Below are positions 17,061-25,434 of a stretch of DNA of 64,000 nucleotides, in pieces; the stretch's first letter is position 1; every line of letters starts with the position of its first letter. The DNA is taken from assembly GCF_007970185.1 (NCBI RefSeq), contig NZ_CP042431.1:2790001-2854000 (forward strand), written 5' to 3'. The position numbers and the translations under genes are program-made. Source of the DNA: Pseudobacter ginsenosidimutans (lineage in GTDB: Bacteria > Bacteroidota > Bacteroidia > Chitinophagales > Chitinophagaceae). Under the pieces are notes generated by a model. The model was not told the DNA's origin and searched no databases. It saw only the letters and a list, made by a program, of their open reading frames with translations.

Positions 17061-17800
17061 AGATCATGCTGATTACCGGCGGCAGCCGCGGCATTGGAGC
17101 TGCAACAGCTTTGCTGGCTGCTGCTAACGGATACGCCATAGCGCTGAATTACAACAAGAACAAAACTGCGGCAGATAATGTGGTGAATGAGATCAAATCC
17201 GGTGGCGGCAATGCTATTGCCATTCAGGCGGATATTGCTGTAGAAGCAGAAGTGGTGCGGCTCTTTGAAGAGGCTGACAGGCAATTCGGAACTTTGGATT
17301 GCCTTGTCAACAATGCCGGCATACTGGAAAAACAAATGCGGGTGGAAGATATGACGGCAGACAGGTTGAACCGGATCTTTGCAGCCAATATCACCGGACA
17401 GATCATCTGCGCGCGGGAAGCCATCAAAAGAATGTCAACCAAACATGGCGGCAAAGGTGGCGCCATTATCAATGTATCTTCGATTGCTGCAAGACTGGGC
17501 TCGCCGGATGAGTATGTGGATTATGCTGCCAGTAAAGGCGCTATCGATACATTCACCATTGGTCTTTCAAAAGAAGTAGCTGCCGAAGGAATACGCGTGA
17601 ATGCCGTAAGGCCGGGACTGATCTATACAGATATTCATGCAGATGGCGGAGAGCCTGGACGTGTAGACAGACTGAAAACTTCATTGCCGATGAAACGCGG
17701 AGGCCAGCCCGAAGAAATAGCAGAGGCCATACTCTGGCTCGCTTCAGATAAGTCTTCTTATGCAACAGGTAGTTTCATTGATCTCGGTGGTGGACGATGA
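17057..17800 (+). CDS. SDR family oxidoreductase
   Basis: Short-chain dehydrogenase, 247 aa. The cofactor motif TGGSRGIG is at residues 7-14, NNAG in 'DCLVNNAGIL', the catalytic Ser in 'IINVSSIAARLG' and YxxxK in 'YVDYAASKGA'. The C-terminus 'ATGSFIDLGGGR' is the classical closing motif. An Asn after the second strand ('LNYNKNK') suggests NADP(H) preference, tentatively. It overlaps the reductase-like gene by ATGA, so the pair is translationally coupled and may act in one pathway. Substrate unknown. Confidence 0.9.
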   Translation: MKIMLITGGSRGIGAATALLAAANGYAIALNYNKNKTAADNVVNEIKSGGGNAIAIQADIAVEAEVVRLFEEADRQFGTLDCLVNNAGILEKQMRVEDMTADRLNRIFAANITGQIICAREAIKRMSTKHGGKGGAIINVSSIAARLGSPDEYVDYAASKGAIDTFTIGLSKEVAAEGIRVNAVRPGLIYTDIHADGGEPGRVDRLKTSLPMKRGGQPEEIAEAILWLASDKSSYATGSFIDLGGGR

Positions 17801-17954
17801 ATCATCTTTGTTAAGTCACTCATAAAACTCCTGCTCCGGGTGTGGAATGGGTGTTCCATTCGCATACAATATGATGAACAGAGTTCATCTTTTTGCTTTT
17901 TTGCCTACCTTAACCCGCTATTAGGGAAATTTCAACATCTAAACTGAGGAAACA

Positions 17955-19979
17955 ATGCGAAAACACATTCTCTTATTTGTCATGGGATTCAGCGCAGTGG
18001 CCACTTCCCGGGCACAGGCTGACAGATGGCAACAACGTGTTAAGTACATTATGGACATTAACATGGATGTGAACACGAACCAATTTACCGGAAAACAAAA
18101 ACTGGAATACACCAATAATTCCCCTGACACCCTTAAACGCGTATTTTATCATCTGTACTGGAATGCGTTTCAACCCGGCAGTATGATGGATGTACGCAGT
18201 CGCGAAATGGGCACTAATTCTCCTACCAAAAGGCCCGACTGGGATTCGCGCGTGAAGGACAGGATCCAGCACCTCAAGCCCGATGAGATCGGTTATCAGA
18301 AAGTACTTTCTCTTACCATGAATGGTGAGAAACAAGAATACATCATGCATGAAACCATCCTGGAAGTAGTGCTCAGCAAACCAATCCTGCCGAAATCGAA
18401 GGTTGTGTTCGATATGAACTTTGAATCGCAGGTGCCTTTGCAGATCCGCCGTTCAGGAAGAGACAATCCCACTACAGGTGTCCGCTACTCCATGAGCCAG
18501 TGGTATCCCAAACTCTGCGAATATGATTTTGAAGGATGGCATGCCGATCCGTATATCGCACGCGAGTTTTACGGTGTATGGGGCGATTATGATGTGAATA
18601 TCACTATCGATAAGGACTATACGATCGGAGGAACGGGTTATCTGCTCAATGCTCAACAGATCGGCCATGGTTATGAAGCGACCGGAACCAAAGTACCTGC
18701 CGCTTCCGGCAAAACACTCACCTGGAAATTCAATGCGCCTAATGTGCATGATTTCATGTGGGCTGCAGATCCTGACTATAAACATATCAGCCGCCAGATC
18801 CTGAATGGTCCAACCATTCATGTGTTGTACAAATCCGGTGATGCTTTCATGAAAGCGCAATATGACCGCCTCTCAGAAACTGTAAAACAGAACAGCTATC
18901 AGGGGAAATATGAAAATTATGTAAAGGATTATGAAGCAAGATGGACAACCGTTGCCGATGCAGCAGTGACCGTGCTTCCATTCATCGAAGCTAATTTCGG
19001 CGCTTATCCTTACAAGCAATATTCTTTTGTTCATGGCGGCGATGGAGGCATGGAATATCCAATGTCTACATTGATCGTAAGCTCCAGTCTTGGTACTGTT
19101 TTCCACGAATGGCTGCACAGCTGGTACCAGGGTATGCTGGCTACTAACGAGTCTGAGTATGCGTGGATGGACGAAGGCTTCACCAGCTATGCAGAATCGC
19201 TGGTGTCTGAATACTACAGGGGTGTTTCCAAAACTGTGGTAGAGCAAAGCACAACAGGTACAGGACCGCGCAAGAAAGCAATTGATAAGGGCTACAAACG
19301 CGCAGATATTTTCAATGGCGATGATAATCCACACGCCGATTCATATGAAGGCTATATCAATCTCGCCAAAAGCAGGTTCGAAGAGCCGCTGACAACGCAT
19401 GCCGATCACTTCGAAACCAATTACGGATACAGCGTTGCTGCTTATTCAAAAGGCGAGGTATTCATGGAACAGCTCGGTTATATCGTGGGCGCTCCTGTAC
19501 GCGACAGGATCCTCCATGAATACTACAATACCTGGAAGTTCAAACATCCCAATGTGAACGATTTCATCCGTGTTGCTGAGAAAGTAAGCAATATGCAGCT
19601 CGACTGGTACCGCGAATATTTCGTGAACACCACCAAAACCATCAACTACAAGATCGATAGTATCTGGAGTGAAGGAAAGGGTACCAAAGTGCGTCTCAGA
19701 CGTGTAGGTTATTTCCCAATGCCCATCGATCTGATGGCAACTTTCAAAGATGGAAGCAAACATCTTGCATACATTCCTATGTATCTCATGTTCGGCGCCA
19801 AAGAAAATGAATATGCAAAAGCATCTTTCACAAAACATGAGCCCTGGAGATGGACCAATCCCACTTATGAAGTGTTGATCGATAAGCCGCTGACAGAGAT
19901 CAGCAGCCTGGAGATCGATCCTTCCAAAAGGTTGGCTGATATAGACAGGAACGATAATAAACTGGAGTTCAAATGGTAG
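17955..19979 (+). CDS. M1 family metallopeptidase, secreted
   Basis: 674 aa with a signal peptide ending near 'SRAQAD'. The zinc motif HExxHx18E is complete: HEWLH, then Glu in 'WMDEGFTSYAE'. 'GGDGGMEYP' replaces the canonical GAMEN exopeptidase loop. The N-terminal beta domain and helical C-terminal domain fit the aminopeptidase N fold. It probably trims peptides in the periplasm or on the surface. Monocistronic, with a strong terminator at 20000-20034. Confidence 0.92.
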   Translation: MRKHILLFVMGFSAVATSRAQADRWQQRVKYIMDINMDVNTNQFTGKQKLEYTNNSPDTLKRVFYHLYWNAFQPGSMMDVRSREMGTNSPTKRPDWDSRVKDRIQHLKPDEIGYQKVLSLTMNGEKQEYIMHETILEVVLSKPILPKSKVVFDMNFESQVPLQIRRSGRDNPTTGVRYSMSQWYPKLCEYDFEGWHADPYIAREFYGVWGDYDVNITIDKDYTIGGTGYLLNAQQIGHGYEATGTKVPAASGKTLTWKFNAPNVHDFMWAADPDYKHISRQILNGPTIHVLYKSGDAFMKAQYDRLSETVKQNSYQGKYENYVKDYEARWTTVADAAVTVLPFIEANFGAYPYKQYSFVHGGDGGMEYPMSTLIVSSSLGTVFHEWLHSWYQGMLATNESEYAWMDEGFTSYAESLVSEYYRGVSKTVVEQSTTGTGPRKKAIDKGYKRADIFNGDDNPHADSYEGYINLAKSRFEEPLTTHADHFETNYGYSVAAYSKGEVFMEQLGYIVGAPVRDRILHEYYNTWKFKHPNVNDFIRVAEKVSNMQLDWYREYFVNTTKTINYKIDSIWSEGKGTKVRLRRVGYFPMPIDLMATFKDGSKHLAYIPMYLMFGAKENEYAKASFTKHEPWRWTNPTYEVLIDKPLTEISSLEIDPSKRLADIDRNDNKLEFKW

Positions 19980-19999
19980 ATTGAACACCTGAATGATAC

Positions 20000-20034
20000 A
20001 AGCCGGTAACATGCACTGTTACCGGCTTTTTTCT
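20000..20034 (+). terminator. Rho-independent terminator after the M1 peptidase gene
   Basis: AAGCCGGTAACA / TGTTACCGGCTT stem with a short loop, then a T-run. Confidence 0.9.
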
Positions 20035-20044
20035 TTATACAAAA

Positions 20045-20076
20045 GGAACAGCCCGCCCTGGTGGACGGACTGTTCC
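20045..20076 (-). terminator. Possible terminator of the orphan response regulator gene
   Basis: Minus strand: GGAACAG / CTGTTCC arms with CCG / CGG continuation and a TTCCTTTTG tail, about 170 bp past the stop. Confidence 0.4.
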
Positions 20077-20231
20077 GGTTAAAGATAAGGTAAGGTTAAT
20101 GTTCTGTGTTCCCAGGTTTCTTGCACAGAAAAAAACGTACGATCAGCAATGCCGATCAATATTTTGATTTGGCTATACGATGCGTATACCAGAAGGTTAA
20201 CAAAGGTAAACGGATGTTGCAGGTACTGCAA

Positions 20232-20246
20232 TACCACTTTGTGGTA
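20232..20246. repeat. Palindrome TACCACTTTGTGGTA, copy 1 (3' side of the regulator gene)
   Basis: TACCAC-TTT-GTGGTA, lying 3 bp past the stop codon of the regulator gene. Seventeen bases (AATACCACTTTGTGGTA) are identical to the copy upstream of that gene. Confidence 0.85.
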
Positions 20247-20249
20247 AGC

Positions 20250-20897
20250 TTATCTGCCGAAGAATTTGTTGATGGCTTCAACGCGGTTATTCACGTGCAG
20301 TTTCTCGTAAATATGATACACATGCTTGCGAACTGTTTCCTGGCTGATGAATAAGCTGGCGGCTATTTCTTTGTACAACATGCCTTTGGCCAGTAATTCA
20401 AGTATTTCTTTTTCCCTGTTGGAGAGTACGTTCAGCGTAGATGATTCCGGAACTTCTGTGGGATTTTTTTGCTTTTGTTGAAAAGCCGCCACAACCTTTC
20501 TGGCGATCTGGCTGCTCATCGGAGCGCCTCCATCCTGTAATTCGCGGATTGCTTCCAGTAGTTTATGCGGTGCTGTCTTTTTCAATATATAACCATTTGC
20601 ACCTGCACTCAATGCTTCAAAAATCTTTTCGTCATCCTCATAGACCGTACACATCATGAACAGAATGTCTTTGTATTCTGACTTCAGTTGACGTACACAA
20701 TCTATGCCATTTTCACCTTCACCAAGATTTATGTCCATCAGAACAATATCCGGTTTCAGTTTGGGTATCTGGTCCATGGCTTCCGCTGCGGAGCCCACAC
20801 TACCGATCAAACGATACCCTTCAGACATGAGAATGATCTGTTCGAGCGCGGACCGGATATCCTTATTATCGTCAACGATACAAATTGTAATGTCCAT
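20250..20897 (-). CDS. NarL/LuxR-family response regulator (orphan)
   Basis: 215 aa. Receiver domain (1-125) with acidic pair DD at residues 9-10, phospho-acceptor Asp in 'PDIVLMDINLG', Thr in 'MMCTVYED' and Lys in 'GYILKKTAP'. Linker, then a C-terminal GerE/LuxR helix-turn-helix: 'LSNREKEILELLAKGMLYKE' region, 'ISQETVRKHVYHIYEKL'. No histidine kinase gene is adjacent. Identical palindromes flank the gene (20232 and 20932); the upstream one could be the site of its own dimer, which would make it autoregulated. Confidence 0.92.
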   Translation of the reverse strand: MDITICIVDDNKDIRSALEQIILMSEGYRLIGSVGSAAEAMDQIPKLKPDIVLMDINLGEGENGIDCVRQLKSEYKDILFMMCTVYEDDEKIFEALSAGANGYILKKTAPHKLLEAIRELQDGGAPMSSQIARKVVAAFQQKQKNPTEVPESSTLNVLSNREKEILELLAKGMLYKEIAASLFISQETVRKHVYHIYEKLHVNNRVEAINKFFGR

Positions 20898-20931
20898 TCA
20901 GCAAATTTCAAACTTTTCAATACACCAATAA

Positions 20932-20946
20932 TACCACTTTGTGGTA
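20932..20946. promoter_or_regulatory. Palindrome TACCACTTTGTGGTA, copy 2 (upstream of the regulator gene; candidate operator)
   Basis: Identical to copy 1 and 35 bp upstream of the regulator's ATG, also 36 bp past the stop of the divergent-side gene rsmG. A 6-3-6 symmetric site suits a LuxR-type dimer. Confidence 0.6.
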
Positions 20947-20981
20947 GTTTTTCGATGGATGAAATTGGACTGTTGCGGAAA

Positions 20982-21629
20982 TTACACAGACACGTAGAGC
21001 AGGTATTTCTCTTTGAAATATTCCTCTCCGAATATCTCGTGCACTTCCATAATGCGTGGTTTACAACCACTTTCGGAAATTTCCTGTGTGAGATCGCCTC
21101 CTTTGAGGCAGATGAGACCAGGCTTGACGCCCATATCCGGCTGTGCTTTTTTCAGCAGGGGCTTGCTCCAGGTCCAGAGCTCTTTCAGCGGCGCCACCGC
21201 TCTTGATACCACGAAATCGAACTTGCGGTTCTTTATTTCTTCCATGCGCGAATGTTGCGCAGTTACATTTTTCAAACCAAGACCTTCTGCAACAGCCTGC
21301 ACCACTTTGATCTTTTTACCAATGCTGTCTACCAGGTGGAATTTCACTTCAGGAAAGAAGATGGCCAGCGGAATGCCGGGAAATCCGCCACCAGTGCCGA
21401 GATCGCCGATCACAGCTCCTGGCTGGAACTCGAAAGCAGCAGCAATGGCCAGGGAATGCAATACATGCTTTTCGTACAAACTATCAAAGTCCTTGCGGGA
21501 GATCACATTGATCTTCTCGTTCCAGTCCGCATACAATGCTTCCAGCGCAGCCAGTTGCTGCAATTGTGTTTCATTGAAATCACCAAAGTACTTGGTGATC
21601 AGGCCCAGTTTTTTTTCGGCTTCTTCCAT
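20982..21629 (-). CDS. rsmG: 16S rRNA (guanine-527-N7)-methyltransferase RsmG
   Basis: SAM-dependent methylation of G527 in 16S rRNA. Motif I 'VIGDLGTGGGFPGIPLAI' is intact; 'KINVISRKDFDSLYEKHVLHS' and 'FVVSRAVAPLKEL' are RsmG signatures. 215 aa, normal length. I use the ATG at 21629; the frame is open to 21686 but the extra residues lie inside the glycosyltransferase gene and are not RsmG-like. The start lies within the 3' end of that upstream gene (31 bp overlap), so expression is coupled. Confidence 0.94.
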   Translation of the reverse strand: MEEAEKKLGLITKYFGDFNETQLQQLAALEALYADWNEKINVISRKDFDSLYEKHVLHSLAIAAAFEFQPGAVIGDLGTGGGFPGIPLAIFFPEVKFHLVDSIGKKIKVVQAVAEGLGLKNVTAQHSRMEEIKNRKFDFVVSRAVAPLKELWTWSKPLLKKAQPDMGVKPGLICLKGGDLTQEISESGCKPRIMEVHEIFGEEYFKEKYLLYVSV

Positions 21630-22732
21630 AATGCAGGAGCAAAGATGCAATAATAAATGAACATCCAGATATCCAGTAACCACCACCAGGCAAAGAGATC
21701 TTTCTCATTCAGTTTTGCCATCGCTTTGTAGTACACGATCGCCTGTGTGATGGCGCGGACCGCAAAGATCCCCAGGGCTAAGCGCCAATCGAAGAAGATA
21801 AGGGTGATTATGAATAATGGATAGAAAAGGAAATGCGTCATGGAATACAGGCCCAGCAGGAACTTATGTTTCGGCTTATAGAATTTCCCTGTAGTGAAAT
21901 GCCTGTTCTTCTGATGCATCCAGTTCCTGAATGTTTTCTTAGGCTCGGATAAGGTAACCGCTTCAGGATCCAGTACAATGGCCGTATTGGTGGGAGTGGC
22001 TACTTTGTTGATGAAGAGATCATCATCGCCACCCGGCACATGGTTCAATGCAGAGAAGCCTTTGTTGGCAAAGAACAATCCTTTTTTGTAAGAGAGGTTC
22101 CTGCCCACACCCATGTACGGCATACCTGCAAGCGCATACGAAAAATACTGCAGGGCGGAGTGGAATGTTTCAAAACGGATTAACCTGTTGAGCAGGCCGG
22201 GGCGTTTGTAATAGGCGCCATAGCCAAGAACGATATCGATCCCCGGCGCGTAGGCGTCCTGCATTTTCTGCACCCAGAATTCGGAAGCGGGAACACAGTC
22301 CGCATCCGTCAGCAGGATGATCTCATGCTTTGCTTCCTTGATGCCAATGGAGAGTGGGTATTTTTTACCAGGGATGCCTTTTGCCTCCTGTGAGAGGTTC
22401 ACGGCATTGAGGCTTTTGAATGTTTTCCTGAATTCTTCCAGGAGGAATCTCGTTTCATCCTGGCTGTTATGATTCACCACTATCACTTCGTGTGTGGAGC
22501 TATAGGTTTGCACCAGTACACCGGGAAGGTTACGGGCCAGGTTACCCGCTTCATCGCGGGCGCAGATAATGATGGAAACCGGGTGCTGTTGCGTCTTTTC
22601 GCGAACAGGCGCCTGGTACCAGGCCACCCTGCGGAAGAGGAGCCAGAAGTATAATAATTGAACGAAAGCAACTACGCAAAAGGCACAGAAAAGTATCAAC
22701 CACCAATCTATGCTCTTCAACAATGATATCAT
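21599..22732 (-). CDS. Family 2 glycosyltransferase, membrane-bound
   Basis: 377 aa. One N-terminal membrane span (residues 10-32), a GT-A catalytic domain and two or three C-terminal spans. Visible motifs: 'VSIIICARDEAGNL' (nucleotide-binding start), 'LLTDADCVPAS' (DxD) and 'GGDDDLFINK' (ED-type acceptor motif). A 'HQKNRHFTT' element stands where processive enzymes have QxxRW, so it is likely a single-transfer or polyisoprenyl-linked enzyme. Substrates unknown. Operon with rsmG, with overlapping ends. Confidence 0.85.
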   Translation of the reverse strand: MISLLKSIDWWLILFCAFCVVAFVQLLYFWLLFRRVAWYQAPVREKTQQHPVSIIICARDEAGNLARNLPGVLVQTYSSTHEVIVVNHNSQDETRFLLEEFRKTFKSLNAVNLSQEAKGIPGKKYPLSIGIKEAKHEIILLTDADCVPASEFWVQKMQDAYAPGIDIVLGYGAYYKRPGLLNRLIRFETFHSALQYFSYALAGMPYMGVGRNLSYKKGLFFANKGFSALNHVPGGDDDLFINKVATPTNTAIVLDPEAVTLSEPKKTFRNWMHQKNRHFTTGKFYKPKHKFLLGLYSMTHFLFYPLFIITLIFFDWRLALGIFAVRAITQAIVYYKAMAKLNEKDLFAWWWLLDIWMFIYYCIFAPALWKKPKKNWA

Positions 22733-22941
22733 GAAGGTTGCAATTTAGGGTCCAATGCAAAGGAAATAATGCGCGAAAATAAGAAGGTAACACCTGAAAG
22801 CAATACATCTAAGCATCCACAACTGTTGAAAAATAAAGATTTTTGTAATGTGTGTAATTTGATGGTAATCACCATAGCAAGGGTTCGCTCACCTTCAAAC
22901 TGGCTGTAATCCGTATCTTGCAGCCCGATTTATCAAATATT

Positions 22942-24081
22942 ATGGCGAGTTTACAATTTCAGTTACAGGCTACAGACGGGCATTCCGCGGCAAGAGCGGG
23001 GAAGATCACAACAGATCATGGAGAGATCCTGACCCCCATCTTCATGCCGGTAGGAACCGCGGGCAGCGTGAAAGCAGTGAGCCAGCAACAACTGAAGAAC
23101 GATGTGCAGGCACAGATCATTTTGGGAAATACTTATCATCTTTATCTCCGCCCCGGCCTCGAAACCCTGGAGAAAGCCGGTGGCCTGCACAAATTCAATG
23201 GCTGGAACAGGCCCATCCTGACCGACAGTGGCGGTTACCAGGTTTTTTCGCTGGCATCCAGCCGTAAGATCACGGAAGAAGGGGTGGTGTTCCAAAGTCA
23301 TATCGACGGATCAAAACATTTGTTCACGCCGGAAAATGTAATGGATATCCAGCGCAGCATCGGTGGCGATATCATCATGGCCTTCGATGAATGTCCGCCC
23401 TATCCGAGTGAATACAAATACGCCGAGAAATCCATGCATCTCACGCACAGGTGGCTGGACAGATGTTTCGAGCGTTTCAACGGCACACCTGACAGGTATG
23501 GTTATACGCAGAATCTTTTTCCCATTGTACAGGGAAGCACTTATGCTGATCTGCGGAAAGCGAGCTGCGAATATGCTGCTTCCAAAAATGCGGCAGGTAA
23601 TGCTATCGGCGGCCTCAGCGTAGGAGAGCCCGATCACATGATGTATGAGTTCACACAACTCTGTTGCGAGAACCTGCCTGCAGAAAAGCCGCGCTATCTC
23701 ATGGGCGTTGGCACTCCCTGGAATATCCTGGAATGTATCGCGCTTGGTGTTGATATGTTCGATTGTGTGATGCCCACACGCAATGGCCGCAACGCCATGC
23801 TCTTCACTTCCAAAGGAGTGATCAATATCGATAATAAAAAATGGGAGCACGATTATTCCCCGCTGGACGATGGTATCGATAGCGATATCAGCAACTACTA
23901 CAGCAAAGCCTATCTCCGTCACCTGATGAAGGCGAAGGAGATCCTGGGGCTTACCATTGCCAGCGTGCACAATCTGGCATTCTATCTCTGGCTGGTAGGA
24001 GAGGCCCGGAAACATATCCTGGCAGGGGATTTCATCAGCTGGAAGAATGAGCAGGCGGCCATCCTGCAACAGCGCCTGTAA
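22942..24081 (+). CDS. tgt: tRNA-guanine transglycosylase
   Basis: Exchanges guanine-34 for preQ1 in GUN-anticodon tRNAs. Catalytic and base-recognition motifs: 'LTDSGGYQVFSLAS', 'IQRSIGGDIIMAFDECPPY', 'GGLSVGE' and 'DMFDCVMPTRNGRN'. 379 aa, normal. The CxCxxC cysteines that bind zinc in E. coli Tgt are absent: the aligned stretch reads 'GIDSDISNYYSKAYLRHL', while the later His in 'SVHNLAFY' is kept. The start is the ATG at 22942. Confidence 0.95.
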   Translation: MASLQFQLQATDGHSAARAGKITTDHGEILTPIFMPVGTAGSVKAVSQQQLKNDVQAQIILGNTYHLYLRPGLETLEKAGGLHKFNGWNRPILTDSGGYQVFSLASSRKITEEGVVFQSHIDGSKHLFTPENVMDIQRSIGGDIIMAFDECPPYPSEYKYAEKSMHLTHRWLDRCFERFNGTPDRYGYTQNLFPIVQGSTYADLRKASCEYAASKNAAGNAIGGLSVGEPDHMMYEFTQLCCENLPAEKPRYLMGVGTPWNILECIALGVDMFDCVMPTRNGRNAMLFTSKGVINIDNKKWEHDYSPLDDGIDSDISNYYSKAYLRHLMKAKEILGLTIASVHNLAFYLWLVGEARKHILAGDFISWKNEQAAILQQRL

Positions 24082-24150
24082 GCCTGAAAAACTAACCTGA
24101 TTTGCAATAGTTTTAGGAACCCCGGGCTCTGAGGATCGCAGTTTTTGGGC

Positions 24151-24158
24151 TACATTTG
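24151..24158 (+). promoter_or_regulatory. -7 promoter box TACATTTG before the lptF/G-like gene
   Basis: Perfect TAnnTTTG 27 bp before the ATG; no good TTTG box is found at the expected distance upstream. Confidence 0.4.
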
Positions 24159-24184
24159 CCCGGCCGCCGGCTCAAAGGCTTAGT

Positions 24185-25285
24185 ATGAAAAAAATCGACT
24201 GGTACATTATCAAGAAATACCTCAGCACTACCATCTTCATGGTACTGATCTTTAGCGTGATCGCTGTTGTGATCGATACCAGTGAGAAAGCCGATGATTT
24301 TGTAAAGAGCGGGCTCAGTTCCTGGCAGATCGTTACCGATTATTATCTTGGCTTCGTGCCCTTCATCATCAGCATGATCTTTCCGCTGATGGTGTTCATC
24401 GCCGTTATCTTTTTTACCTCTAAAATGGCTGCACGGTCCGAGATCATCGCCATGCTGGCCAGTGGAGTGCGTTACAACCGCGTGCTGGCGCCGTTTATGG
24501 CTGCCGCACTTTTCCTCGGCGGAATATTCTGGGTGGCCACACAGATATGGATCCCTAAAGCCGCCACCATCCGCGGAAATTTTCAGACCACTTATATCGA
24601 CAGCAAAAGTTCCTATGAGCAGGGCGAGCTGGCCAAAAGAGGCAATAACTATTATCTCAAAGTAGACTCTGTAACCTTTGCGGGTTTCCGTGAGTACAAC
24701 AATGATCGTCAGATGGCCTATGGAGGTTTCTTCATGGACCGTATCAAAGGCACTCAGTTAATATACAACCTGCGGGCAGACAATATCCGCTGGGACACGG
24801 CAAAGAAATCATGGGTGATCGAGAATGCAATTGAAAGACATATCGATGGTATCAAAGAGTCCATTAAGAAGATCGATACCATGAAGCTGGCGCTGAACGT
24901 AAAGCCCACCGAGATCAAGCCGGACAAATACCTGAAAGATAAATTGACCACCTCCGAGCTGAAAGCTTTTATACAGGCAGAAGCCAACAGGGGAACTGAA
25001 GGTCTCAACGATTTCAAAGTAGAAAGATACCGTCGCGACGCCACTCCTTTTTCTGTGCTCGTGCTGACATTGATCGGGTTTTCTGTGGCTGCGCGCAAAA
25101 CCCGCGGTGGCAGCGGGCTGAACCTCGCTGTAGGGATCATCACCGCTGCAATATTTGTTGTGATGGATAAATTCTCCCTCACTTTCTCCACTAAAAGTAA
25201 TTTCCCGCCCATACTGGCCGCCTGGACACCCAATATTATTTTTACATGTATTGCTATCTGGTTACACAAGAAGGCGCCCAAATAA
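24185..25285 (+). CDS. LptF/LptG family permease (lipopolysaccharide export)
   Basis: 366 aa inner-membrane permease of the LptB2FG exporter family (YjgP/YjgQ). Hydrophobic spans: one near residues 12-30, pairs around 50-120 and three at the C-terminus ('FSVLVLTLIGFSVAARK' and following), with a periplasmic beta-jellyroll between. The N-terminus 'DWYIIKKYLSTTIFM' and the 'MAARSEIIAMLASGV' coupling-helix region are typical. Sequence does not decide between LptF and LptG. Only a -7 box is seen upstream. Confidence 0.88.
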   Translation: MKKIDWYIIKKYLSTTIFMVLIFSVIAVVIDTSEKADDFVKSGLSSWQIVTDYYLGFVPFIISMIFPLMVFIAVIFFTSKMAARSEIIAMLASGVRYNRVLAPFMAAALFLGGIFWVATQIWIPKAATIRGNFQTTYIDSKSSYEQGELAKRGNNYYLKVDSVTFAGFREYNNDRQMAYGGFFMDRIKGTQLIYNLRADNIRWDTAKKSWVIENAIERHIDGIKESIKKIDTMKLALNVKPTEIKPDKYLKDKLTTSELKAFIQAEANRGTEGLNDFKVERYRRDATPFSVLVLTLIGFSVAARKTRGGSGLNLAVGIITAAIFVVMDKFSLTFSTKSNFPPILAAWTPNIIFTCIAIWLHKKAPK

Positions 25286-25434
25286 GAATTGGATGAGAAA
25301 GTAATTAAATCAGTATTAATAATGGTTTAGTTTCTAACCATAAACAACAATTTTTGTTCTATTGAGCGGTATTGTTATAACTTTAGCCATCGATTCTACA
25401 CTTATTTTGCTTGTTTATATAATTATTCTACAAC

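Noticed and set aside
23311-24069. 252 aa open frame on the minus strand
   Set aside because: Antisense to tgt, which is clearly real.
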